This document shows, piece after piece, positions 10,259 to 19,470 of a stretch of 27,844 nucleotides of DNA (its first letter is position 1; every line of letters begins with the position of its first letter). The position numbers and the translations under genes are program-made. The notes beneath the pieces are model-generated. The model did no database searches. It saw only the letters and a program-made list of their open reading frames with translations, and was not told where the DNA came from. Source of the DNA: Cladosporium sp. IMV 00045 (taxonomy: Eukaryota > Ascomycota > Dothideomycetes > Cladosporiales > Cladosporiaceae); contig MSJI02000267.1 of the NCBI GenBank assembly GCA_001931905.2, positions 1-27,844 of the forward strand. The letters are read 5' to 3'.

Positions 10259-13200
10259 ATGAATATCATACAAGGAAATGGCGCGCCTCCTACCGACAAC
10301 GACTCGGCCAATCCGGCGCCAAGAACCAGGCCAAACCACTTCGCTTCGTCACCAACTACGGAGCACCGCACCCAAAGAGAAGGCGCATTGGAGCAGCATG
10401 CCTGACATGCAGAAAGAGGAAGACAGCTTGCAGCGGTAAGCCGGATATGCGCAAGGACTTAGATCGCGAACAAATGTACTGACACTGTGGTAACACAGGC
10501 GAGAGACCTTTCTGTGATACGTGCAAGCAGAACAAACTAGACTGCGCTGGATACTCAAATGAAGCACCTGCTAGCAGCAGCAAAAAGGGAGAGTCCGACG
10601 TTCCATCTCGACAGGCCTCAGAAGCTAGACAATCCACAGCCAAGGCAGGAGATGCAAGGCACAAGACGATCAGCCGGATTCGAGAACAGCATCTAGTCAA
10701 CATGCATCTTCGACGTCAACGTCAAATTCTTCAAACCTCCCGGCGAGCTCTCCCCAGTACCAAACTCCCTCAGGACCCCAGTGTTCCTGTCGCATCCGCC
10801 GAGATACCTGGACAAGCGATGTTCGCCGGACCACGAAACAGGATGCCTTACTTCCGCTGGTTGGGACCGACTGCAATCATGCCTGGCTTCAAGCAGATGG
10901 TAGTGAAAGTGAACAAGCGTCAGGAGAGCGAGTTGACCAGATCTTCGACCGAAGGCGGTGGTGCTGCTGGGATGAAATCACCATCATTGAATAATGCCAG
11001 CACTGGAACAGATCCCAGAATTCCCTCGAAATTCAACACGACACCAAATACTGTCGACAGCGAAATTCGCACACCAATAAACCTGCCATTCTACGACAAC
11101 AGCGCCATGCCACCAAGCGAACTAATTACACATCTGGGTCAGACATTCTTCACCCACCTTGGCTGCAATTACCCCTTCTTGCAAAGAGACCGTTTCCTCG
11201 AGATCTGGAAGAAAAGCAGGTCGATGCGATTCTGGTGGACGCAGTCTGCGCACTAGCAGCACGTTTCTCCACCCACGAGCTGTTGACTCAGCAGAAGAAC
11301 ACCGACGGAACACCCTTCTCGCCAGCCGAGTATGGATCTGCTTTTGGATTACGTGCCAAAGCCTCGCTCATCAACACATTTGCCGTGCCAAGTGTCGCTG
11401 CAGTCCAGGCCGCTCTATTACTGGCATACAACGAGTTTGGCGAAAGCCGTGACAGCGGCCTCTGGATGTATTTGGGCATCGCCATTCGTCTGGCGCAAGA
11501 CCTTGGATTGCAAAATCTGCAAGGCCTGAAGTACAAGGGAATGGAAGGACCGACCCCTCGCCAAGTCAAGCGTCAATCTATGGCTGAAAGTGACTACGAC
11601 AGACCTCGACCGCCACCACTGAAAAACGCCAACACCTCTCACAGTAACACTCAGAAGCGATAGAGGACTCGAACGACCTGGATGAGCACATGGCAGTCGA
11701 ACAAGAACGCGTTGACACTTTTTGGGCCATCTTCCTCCTAGACCGCGTCGTTGCGTCAGGTACTGGCAGACGCAGCACACTGAGGGACAAGGATATCGAA
11801 GTGTCCTTCCCTCCACTTGGAGAAACCTTGGCTAAATCAGACTGGCCACAGCCTTTCCCTGCGCTGATTCGAATAGTCCATCTTTACGGACGCGTCGCAG
11901 ACTTGTTGAACAGCATCAAGGAGCCTTCAGATGTCAACGCCGAAACATCAAAACGACTGGCATCCATGGAAAGTCAAGTGACGAACTTCTATCAAGGGCT
12001 TTCAACCAGGCTACACTTCGACGCGGTCAACTTCCAATATTACATGAAGGCTGGGGAAGGCACGAACTTTGTTCTCCTCCATTTCTGGTTCCACATGTTG
12101 ATCGTGCTCCTGCATCAACCGACCTTGCTCAAGACATTCGAGGGAAAGATGTTACAGCTTTTCCCCAACAGCCAGCAACTAAGCATGAGCTCGGCGAAGA
12201 CAATCGCAGACATACTAAGCTACTCACAGCTCATGGATGCAAAAGCAAGTCTTGGCAACCCGTTCACCACTCAACCAATCTACATCGCAGCTTGCGCGTT
12301 CCTGAAAGAAACTGCAGAGCAAACCGCGTCGTCGAATGCGCACAGCCGAGCTACAAGTCCTTCGAGGTCTTCGAGGGAAGCCCGTTCTGACGGTACAAGA
12401 TCTGGTGGAACAACTCCTAAAGGAAGTAAGAAATATTCCGTCGCGACTGGATCCATCGCGACTCCTTCTGGTCCAAGAGCTCCCGCATCAGGCACCGTTG
12501 CAGACAGGCGATCACTGGCAAAACATACACTGCTAGCCACAGCTGCTAGTCAGCACTACCAGCTCTGTTACAAAGCACTACAATCGCTGGAGACATACTG
12601 GGGTGGCACGAAGTACATTCTCACCGTGCTCGATCAGAAGTTCGAGGGTGTTGGCGATCCTGTCCTCTACACGGCAGAAGAAGGCGAGAGCTCGTTGGAA
12701 GCCCCGAAGTCGCAGCCTTCGTTCACTACCCCAGGTTGGAGACGCCGATTGAGCTTGGGAACCCAGTCTACGACGGCGTTTGGCAGGGATTTCTTGCAAG
12801 GTGCGGAAGGCGAGCCAGGAGATCATGGCAAAGGTAAGCTTGGCGATCATTTCAACGCAACAATGGCTAACTTGAAAACAGCAATTGGTTGGACGCTTAC
12901 TGGTATCATGAACTCACCGTCTACAAACCTTGCATGGCACTATCCCCGCGACTTCAACGACGGCAGCCTACCTGCTGCCAACGACCACAACACAAACCAC
13001 CTTGCTGCCGGAAATAACATCAAGCACGTTCGCAGCGCTTCAGGGCCATCCCAAATGGCCCCCAATATCAAATCGGGGCTCCCAACATATCAAAATTCTG
13101 GAAGTGCAGTATCCGATGCATCACTCCTACTCGGACTAAACAATCCGTACGAACACCACTCTAACATGCACTCCCCCAACGTAATGCCCTTCCAATCCTC

Positions 13201-13474
13201 CAACTCTACACCAAACATGCACGACCGTGCTACGGTCCAGCAAAGCAACGCATATCCCCCACCAACCCAACAACCTGACATGGGACCTTATCCCGACATG
13301 CAACCTTTCGGCGACATGACTATCGAATCGCAAGAAATGGACATGAGCATGCTTGGTCTTGACATGATGCCATGGTTCGACGCGCCATACGCGTCCGGCC
13401 CCGATATGATGGGGATGTTTGACACGAACGTCGGTGGCGATGCAAGCACCGGCGCGCAGCAGCAGCAGTCTTGA
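10259..13474 (+). CDS. Zn2Cys6 fungal transcription factor, reading frame broken (pseudogene or sequence errors)
   Basis: The zinc cluster CX2CX6CX6CX2CX6C is encoded at 10405-10527 (CLTCRKRKTAC ... CDTCKQNKLDC), interrupted by a good 63-nt intron 10436-10498 (GTAAGC, TACTGAC branch, ACAG). The fungal_trans regulatory domain follows (PYFRWLGPTAIMPGFKQM; FFTHLGCNYPFLQRDRFL; DAVCALAARFS; VEQERVDTFWAIFLLDRVV; FHMLIVLLHQPTLL). A further intron is likely at 12834-12881. The C-terminus is Met/Asp-rich and ends in Gln. The parts lie in different frames: ATG 10259 reads 49 codons to a TGA at 10403-10405; the zinc cluster frame has no upstream ATG and stops at 11254-11256; the next frame stops at 11661-11663; the last runs to 13474. 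Homology is continuous across the first two breaks. The overall architecture resembles proteins annotated as Mut3-like C6 factors in Aspergillus, from memory only. It would act in the nucleus; the target is unknown. Confidence 0.75.
10339..10348 (+). other. 5-bp tandem duplication (CTTCG x2) breaking the transcription factor frame
   Basis: CTTCG at 10339-10343 is repeated immediately at 10344-10348. The frame from ATG 10259 reads RPNHF up to this point; the zinc cluster frame resumes with VTNYGAPHPKRRRIG directly after it. Counting a single copy brings the two frames into register. No GT dinucleotide occurs between 10262 and 10343, so an intron starting there cannot account for the shift. Confidence 0.75.
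11190..11205 (+). other. One-base frame break inside the fungal_trans domain
   Basis: Upstream the zinc-cluster frame reads NYPFLQRDRFL to about 11199. The conserved continuation RDLEEKQVDAILVDAVCAL is in another frame beginning with CGA at 11199-11201. The two meet with no gap in the expected protein, and one base is missing between them. The upstream frame meets TAG at 11254-11256. Any intron here would have to remove conserved domain sequence or be under 30 nt. Confidence 0.7.
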
Positions 13475-13886
13475 GAGGCAGAAACAAGCGGCACTGAAGG
13501 CGAAATACGAAACACGGGAAATATGGTAAACAGGCTGGGTAATCCACCCTTGCACGACGCGACGAATTCGGGTTTAGCATGGCGTTCAGGGTAGCTAATT
13601 AGTCTGGCGAACTGTGTCTTTTGGCGGCTGTCTGTAACGGCCGCATGTGTATACCTATGCAAGTATTTAATACCATCTCCCCAGCTTGTAATAAATGCGC
13701 CATGACGTGTTTCCATGGCTGTAGGTAGGGCGTGAAGTCCCGATAAGCATATTCCGACCTCGGCAAAGCCCAATAGCTATGGCCAGCAACATCAACTGAT
13801 AAGCCACCAGTTTCTACTGAACATTTCTTCAAAGGTCAATCAAACAGGAGAATCATCCGATCAACTCGATACACCAACCGAAGAAG
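13475..13886. other. Intergenic region between the transcription factor and DUF1989 genes
   Basis: These 412 bases separate two genes on the same strand and hold the 3' UTR of one and the promoter of the other. An AATAAA-like TAATAAATGC sequence lies at about 13689-13698, a plausible poly(A) signal for the upstream gene. I see nothing else. Confidence 0.5.
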
Positions 13887-14738
13887 ATGCCTACCACCAC
13901 GTCTTCCCAGCGTCCCAAGCCTCAACCAGCATACCAAGCTCAACCCGGCTCCATCCTCCACCCAAACAAAGACCTCTATACTCGAATCGCCACAGCTCAA
14001 CGCAAGCCTCCAACAACCTCTTTCACTCTCCCCCCGCGCTCAGGCAAAGCATGGCACGCGCCCGCCCGCTCCATCGTCCGCATCTCAACACCCGAGGGCC
14101 CTCAAGTCGGCGATCTCAACATCTGGAACGCCGCAAACCCACGCGAACGCTTCTGGGCCGCTCGGACACGCCAGCTGCACGCCAGCCACGTCGGCAAATT
14201 CGATCGGCTCTGGAGTTGTCTGCCCTACCTCCGCCCGATGGTAACGATCATCGCAGACAGCTTGTCGAACTACGGCGTCGACGAGTTCGGCGGCCGATGC
14301 CATGATCTCCTCGGCACGCGCTGCGACCCTTACGTCAATTCTATGCTGACCGGGGACCAGTATAATTTCCAATGCCACAGTAACCTCACCCGCGCGGTGC
14401 TGGAGCATGGCTTGACGGAGTTCGACGTCCACGATGTCATCAACCTGTTTCAGGTGACGGGGCTGGACGAGCAGGGGAGGTATTTCATGGAAGCCAGCCC
14501 GGCTGAGAAGGACGATTTCATTGAATTCTTCGTCGAGCAAGATGTGCTCATGGCGCTGAGTACGTGCCCAGGCGGCGATTTGAGCCAGTGGGGTTGGGGT
14601 GAGGGAGGGAAAGATGAGGACTCTTCATCAGGCGGTATGAAAGACTGCTGTCGTCCTTTGAAGGTGGAGGTGTTTGAGTTGGAGGATCGTGGCGTACTGG
14701 AGCGTGGGAGGAGCCGCGAGGACCGGGTACAAGGGTAG
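13887..14738 (+). CDS. DUF1989 / urea carboxylase-associated family protein
   Basis: A single-exon gene of 283 residues. The DUF1989 domain spans about residues 45-265. Visible hallmarks are the strand SIVRISTPEGPQVGDLNIWN (61-81), RQLHASHVGKFDRLWS (95-110), GGRCHDLLGTRCDPY (135-149), FQCHSNLTRAVLEHG (161-175), DVINLFQVTGLDEQGRY (183-199) and EQDVLMALSTCPGGD (217-231). Cys138/His139, Cys146, Cys163/His164 and Cys227 are candidate metal or active-site residues. In bacteria these proteins are encoded next to urea or guanidine carboxylase genes; a biochemical role in fungi is not established to my knowledge. The C-terminal 30 residues are charged and poorly conserved-looking. No targeting signal is seen, so cytosol is likely. 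The neighbouring regulator upstream is on the same strand, which hints at but does not show a functional link. Confidence 0.85.
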   Translation: MPTTTSSQRPKPQPAYQAQPGSILHPNKDLYTRIATAQRKPPTTSFTLPPRSGKAWHAPARSIVRISTPEGPQVGDLNIWNAANPRERFWAARTRQLHASHVGKFDRLWSCLPYLRPMVTIIADSLSNYGVDEFGGRCHDLLGTRCDPYVNSMLTGDQYNFQCHSNLTRAVLEHGLTEFDVHDVINLFQVTGLDEQGRYFMEASPAEKDDFIEFFVEQDVLMALSTCPGGDLSQWGWGEGGKDEDSSSGGMKDCCRPLKVEVFELEDRGVLERGRSREDRVQG

Positions 14739-15112
14739 GCATGGGTTGGGCGTGCCTATTGGGGAGGATCAGTGATCGTGGTTTGACAAGATGCTGTAAG
14801 TTGGTTCGTTGCAAGAAGTGAGAAGCAGTGAAGCGTAAAAGAGGCTCACTGACGTCTGAAAAGCACCAAGCCTTCCTCCTCGTCGAACGGGTCACGGGAC
14901 TGGATCCGTGCAGCTAACGTAGGTAGAGCCGAGAGTGGCAATAAACATCAACAGCAGTCGTGCCTGCCTAAGTTCACTTCACGACGCGCTTCGCACAAAC
15001 ACCACCCTCCTCGCACCCTTTCACCATCTCCGTTCTCACCACATCGCTTCACCATCCCCCTTCTCATCACATCATCCGCCAGAGAGCGCGCTCCATCCAT
15101 CGCTCTTCATCA
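14739..15112. other. Intergenic region with C/T-rich leader
   Basis: These 374 bases lie between the DUF1989 gene and the DUF7730-like gene. From about 14970 to 15112 the plus strand is strongly C/T-rich with repeated CACC, CATC and TTCTC runs, a pattern common just upstream of fungal start codons. No open frame of interest is present. Confidence 0.5.
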
Positions 15113-16425
15113 ATGCATCCACTACCCCGTAAGCCTCCGCCACCGGCGGACGGTTACAAACTCGCAAGTGTCGTCAAGGTGCCACCGAAGAAACTTCATC
15201 CTGGACAATACGCCACCAACGAGGAGGAGTGGGCCGTCAAAACGTTCGAAGACGAACACGCATGGAACAGACAAGTGTAAGCACATCTACATGTCATGTT
15301 GGGACAGCTCAAGCCATCAACGCGCAATACTAACACGTCAAGTCTCCCTCGCGCTCACAAAACATCCGGGTCCACAGCCATGAAGTCCTCAAACTCGATC
15401 GAATTGGATGGCACGGCTTCAGTGAAGAAGGAAGTGTATGTGAACAATCATTCATCGCATCGGAGCAGACAACGTCTGCATAGTGTATTGCTAACAGTGT
15501 GACAAGTTTCATCCGCAACGCCGACGACTCCTCATTCCTTCGTCGTCTGCCGGTGGAGCTGCGCAGTCGCATGTACAAAAACGTGATGGGCGGCAAAGTC
15601 ATCCACATCAGCAGGTCAATCACAGGTCGCCGAATCGCGCAGGCAACCATCTGCCTTCGCCCGGAAGACCACGAAAACATCCCCGAGGACTGCAGAGTCT
15701 TCGGTGCCGCCTACATCAACTCTTCCGAGCCGCAGACCTTCGAAAACCGTCATTCGCGCTGCTACGGGGCCGGCGAAGCCCCCCACAAAGCCATCAACTT
15801 GAATCTCACCTTGGTCTGTCGCCAGATCTACAGAGAAAGCTCCCTTATCCCATTCAACGCAAACCGGTTTGTCCTCAGGTACGCTTTCAAGGTTGGATTT
15901 TGGGTTTTCAGCTGTTTCCTCGAACACCTGAGCCTCTACCAAATCAACAGCATCACACGCCTCAACCTGCACTGTCAAGTCGAGCTTCTGGAGAAGTCTG
16001 AGGTTGACCTCCTGCTGCGCATGAAGGGGCTCAAAAGCCTCTCTCTGATCATCCGCAACGGCCTCCACCAGATCGACTATACTCTCAAGGGCCTGGGTTT
16101 CCCACCCAACGGCGTCCTCAGAGAGCGTTTGGAATTCGACCGTCTGCGCCTCAGTCAGCTCCCACTAGATGAAGCACGCGTGTACATGGATGTCGTGATC
16201 CGTCGCCGCCGCCGCCGCGATACCGAGACAAAAGAATGGGTCGAGAAAGAAGAATGGGCCACGACCATCTACAACGCGTGGCTGAGGGAGACGGAAGACA
16301 TCATGCGCGGCAGCGCAGACGAGTTCCTCGCGATTGAAGCCGCGGAGGCGAAAGATCAGAACAAGGGATCGGAGTCGATGGGTGCTTGGATCGAACAACT
16401 TCATCAGCTTGCTTCGCTCAAGTAG
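15113..16425 (+). CDS. DUF7730 / F-box-like hypothetical protein
   Basis: Three exons are proposed: 15113-15276, 15343-15435 and 15507-16425, giving 391 residues. Intron 1 (66 nt) has GTAAGC, a perfect TACTAAC branch site and CAAG; intron 2 (71 nt) has GTATGT, GCTAAC and CAAG. Both join in phase 2. The first 85 residues are Pro/Lys-rich and unremarkable. The recognisable block is SSFLRRLPVELRSRMYKNVM (about residues 93-112), an F-box-like start as in the abundant Pezizomycotina DUF7730 proteins, followed by LTLVCRQIYRESSLIPFNANRF, which is the second hallmark, and a leucine-rich region (FLEHLSLYQINSITRLNLH). A run of six arginines, VVIRRRRRRD, precedes the helical C-terminus. The exact role is unknown; an adaptor for ubiquitin ligases is possible but not shown. 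The first two exons are less certain than the third. Confidence 0.7.
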
Positions 16426-16517
16426 GCTCCTGGTACTCCTTGAGTCGGAGACTGCTCGTACGAGCCGTCAACGCACTGGAAAGCACGACACAAAGCTCGA
16501 ACTCTTCGGTAAGTTTG

Positions 16518-16561
16518 TTTTCTTTTCTTTTCTTTTCTTTTCTTTTCTTTTCTTTTCTTTT
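16518..16561. repeat. (TTTTC)n microsatellite, 8.8 units
   Basis: Eight perfect TTTTC units run from 16518 to 16557, followed by TTTT. It begins about 90 bases after the DUF7730 gene stop and is likely transcribed in its 3' UTR. Confidence 0.95.
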
Positions 16562-16626
16562 GATGAATGGGTTTTGAGTGGGAACCTGGTCGGAGGGTGA
16601 GGGTATGGGCACTTGGGACACTGTGG

Positions 16627-16761
16627 AATGGTTCAGGGGTTTGCTATGGGAGGAACTTGGACAGGTGCTTCTACGAGACAGATGTTTGGGGAGACTGGCA
16701 TTCGAGAAATGGATCAGACGTTTGCTTCGGAAGGGATTTGGACAGGTGCTTTCATCGGACA
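16627..16761. repeat. Imperfect direct duplication, 81-bp period
   Basis: A 54-base segment at 16627-16680 is repeated at 16708-16761 with 41 of 54 bases identical by hand count, including an exact run TTGGACAGGTGCTT and a near-exact AATGG(T/A)TCAG. The 81-base period is divisible by three, so overlapping frames show repeated peptides in both strands. Confidence 0.75.
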
Positions 16762-16943
16762 CGGATGGCCAGGAAACAGCAAACACAGGGTCATAAGGTG
16801 ATTTTTCATTTTTCCAACTTGATGCTGTCGGCGTCATGCTTGGTTTTCTCGTCGATCGAAGCAATATGAACTTTCTGCTTGATTTTACCTTCGAAGTCAC
16901 TTTTGCGATTTGCCATTGACGTTGTTGGATGAAAAGTAAGTTT

Positions 16944-18131
16944 CTAGCTATCATTGTCTCGTCTAATGGCCGCGTCAATCGCAGCACCATTTTCAGGTGC
17001 AGCAGCATCGACCGCATCACAATCTTTCCTCGACCCAAAATCGAACGTAGCAAATATGGGAACATGATCACTCGGCCCACGATCAGCCGGCGTTGCCAAC
17101 ATCCCTGCCTCGATGCAGTTTATCCCTAGAGATCGCGAACAGAGGATCATGTCTACTCTGTCGCAGCTTTCACCAAAGGCTCTGCCTCTGGGATAGTATG
17201 AGTAGCCCTTCTCGGTTGGATGGAGAGATCGAAATGTGTCGATCATTGCAAGACTGCGATCATCCACATTCTTGTCATCATCATCATCATCTTCACCGTC
17301 TCGGCCGTTGGAGTTACTGGTATCTGAATCATCCAGAAAACATCGAGAGAAGTCCTGTCGATTAAGAACATGCTGATGAGGAAAGGTCCTCAAATTCGGG
17401 TGGCCATCAATCCGCGCACGAGCGATGTTAATATCACCGGCGATGATGACTTCAAACCCCTCCCTCTCCAGCCTGCGACATTCCATCTGCAAAAGCCGAT
17501 GAACCTCAAGCTTCCGATCATGTCTGTTGCCCTTGACTTCTCCCGTAGAGGAGTCTTTCTGAGGGTAATCCGTGCCGTTGACTGCGTAGACGTTGAAAAT
17601 CGCAAGCCGCGGCATGCCCAAGCCTGCCTTCGTCTCGATGACAGAGAATCTCCCCTCTGCATCCCAGTCGACGGTTCTCATGCGCTCGACGAACGCATGC
17701 AAGAAGTCCTTGCGCACGATGCTGCAGACTCCATAGACTTTCCGACCGAAGCCGGTTGCGTTGTACTTGTCGGTGGGCAGGCAGAAATGCGTCACATAGT
17801 CGGGATTGGTCGTTGTTTCGCTTGCACCTCGCTTAACGGCTCGCGAGACGGCGGCTTGGGTGGACGTGTCGGCGGGATTGATCTTGACCTCTTGCAGGAA
17901 GAGGATGATTGGGAAGCTGTGCCGGCGGAGAAATTGTCGAAGAGAGGCATGTGGGAGTTCAGAACTGGATGTGCTTGATGTGAAAAAAGACGTGATTGGA
18001 TGTTGAATAAACGGCGAGATACCATTGACATTCCAGCTGTATATTGTAAGTTGAGAATCGTCCTGCTGTGACTCCGACTTGTTCGAGATCCGTCGACGTT
18101 TGAGTGGAGGGGGTGATATCACACGGTCCAT
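16944..18131 (-). CDS. Exonuclease III-like endonuclease (endonuclease/exonuclease/phosphatase family)
   Basis: A single-exon gene of 395 residues. All catalytic motifs of the family are present: SWNVNG (Asn34), LQEVK (Glu81), YNATGFGRKVYGVCSIVRKD (123-142), GRFSVIE (160-166), IFNVYAVNG (178-186), GDINIARARID (Asp233, Asn235), and GPSDHVPIF (Asp355, His356). The set and spacing are those of class II AP endonucleases, which cut DNA 5' of abasic sites and have 3'-phosphodiesterase or exonuclease activity. It lacks the C-terminal GRF zinc finger and extra length of Apn2, so it is a separate ExoIII-like paralogue. A KRRR motif at 11-14 may be a nuclear localisation signal. Between the Asp233 motif and the SDH motif there is a low-complexity acidic insert (DGEDDDDDDKNVDD). 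Substrate preference is not provable from sequence. Confidence 0.85.
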   Translation of the reverse strand: MDRVISPPPLKRRRISNKSESQQDDSQLTIYSWNVNGISPFIQHPITSFFTSSTSSSELPHASLRQFLRRHSFPIILFLQEVKINPADTSTQAAVSRAVKRGASETTTNPDYVTHFCLPTDKYNATGFGRKVYGVCSIVRKDFLHAFVERMRTVDWDAEGRFSVIETKAGLGMPRLAIFNVYAVNGTDYPQKDSSTGEVKGNRHDRKLEVHRLLQMECRRLEREGFEVIIAGDINIARARIDGHPNLRTFPHQHVLNRQDFSRCFLDDSDTSNSNGRDGEDDDDDDKNVDDRSLAMIDTFRSLHPTEKGYSYYPRGRAFGESCDRVDMILCSRSLGINCIEAGMLATPADRGPSDHVPIFATFDFGSRKDCDAVDAAAPENGAAIDAAIRRDNDS

Positions 18132-19470
18132 CGCTTAAGTAGACCTTACATTCGCGTACTTGCAGTATGCAGGTCGGCACCCGTGTTACACAACCTTGCA
18201 AAGCCCGTATCCGGACCGGCGAACCGCTGTGAATAGGCGAGTGGATCGGTCTACAAGGATACACCCTCGTCAGATCTCGGTAAGTCAATAAAAAATGGCA
18301 GGTGAGGTGAATGGTATGCAGCGGTGAACAGTCGCCAAGCTCGATTGATGAGGGGAATCGAGGCGATACGAAAGTGCCCTCACATTCCTCCGGTTTGGTC
18401 CTAGACTACTTTACACTGCAGTTCTGTACCCGCAGAGTTGATGTTCCGATAGGCAGTTCAGAACGAAAAGTGATAGGTTACAGTACTTCTTCACGACTCA
18501 TGACTCGGCAAACTGACGCCAAGCCATCATGCCTGTGATGCAGAAAGCTTTCTGACTCTGCCCCAGATTGAAGATTGTCGAGAGTCATCTGATCGATAAC
18601 GTCAGGCTTTTGACTTTCTTTTTGACTCAGCCTCGATCATGAGGAATCGAAAGTTTGTTGGAAAGAGCCCTCTGAAGAAAACGAAAACAACTTGACTCAG
18701 TTGTGTGTAACACTCACAAATGCCGTCTTATTCCAAATACACTGGCCATCCTGCACATGGCTGCATGGCATCTATCCGCTGTAGCGATGAGGAACAATAG
18801 TGGGTAGGGTTGCATTCACCGCCGAATTCCGCTGGCTATCAAACCGGAGTTCAACTCCTTTGGTTGAGGGGAACGAATTGCTCGTAAGGATACACAGACA
18901 CGGCAGAGGTCGCCTGTACGGCAAGACTTGATACCATTCGCAAATCTCCGAGGCTTTGACAAATCCAAATGGCATCTGGGGCTGAGCGATAGACGGATTT
19001 GACGGGATGGTATCCATATCTGTCTTCGACCCACGAACCACAGCTTCGGCATTGCATCAATTCGGCCTGCCGAAAACCCACATCCAACGGGCCGGCATCA
19101 AGGTTCTCAGATCGGATCTTGGTGCCGAGAACGCCAGGTTTGGCTCAAAGTTGTTATGTGCCACGCGATGATCAATGGGATTCTCGACCAATCCCCGCAG
19201 CTGGCAATCAAGCAATTTCGCCATGATCAGTTTCCGTCTCCGTTAGCGTTACTTCACTTCACACTGTGGGCGACACTTGGCGCCACCTTGCAGAAAGGAT
19301 GCCGTTGGCTTGGGACACATCGCCTGGATTGCGAGATCAACCTGGTCTGGTTTCTCCAAGTCTCATGGAGATCGGCAACGGGCAAAGTGTATAGATAGTG
19401 GGGATGGGGCCTGTCATTTCCCCTCCGTCATCACTGTTCTTTTGCATTGACATCGAGTACATTGGAAATC
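18132..19470. other. Intergenic region between divergent endonuclease and aminotransferase genes
   Basis: No gene is supported in these 1,339 bases. They hold the promoters of two genes facing away from each other. A TATAGATAG sequence lies at about 19390, some 80 bases before the aminotransferase start, and could be a TATA element. A short hairpin GGAG-TTCAA-CTCC at about 18846-18858 has the wrong loop size for a tRNA T arm. Nothing else stands out. Confidence 0.5.

Larger units (their letters stand above)
16426..16943. other. Repeat-bearing intergenic region between convergent genes
   Basis: These 518 bases separate the converging DUF7730-like and endonuclease genes. They hold a (TTTTC)n tract and an 81-bp-period duplication. 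Open frames on both strands (16567-16869 plus; 16418-17080 minus) pass through the duplication and inherit its repeats, but neither has recognisable content or a supported start. Confidence 0.6.

Noticed and set aside
10170..10260. Alternative upstream ATG at about 10178 spliced into the zinc cluster
   Set aside because: Joining it through GT at about 10187 to the AG at about 10275 lands in the wrong frame for the zinc cluster, and the splice signals are poor.
16418..17080. 220-codon minus-strand open frame with repeated Ser/Cys/Pro peptides
   Set aside because: It overlaps the end of the endonuclease gene in another frame, and its length comes from the (TTTTC)n tract and the 81-bp duplication; no family resemblance and no convincing start.
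18840..18900. Possible tRNA T-arm (GGAGTTCAACTCC)
   Set aside because: The loop is five bases, not seven, and no acceptor stem, D arm or anticodon arm can be placed around it.
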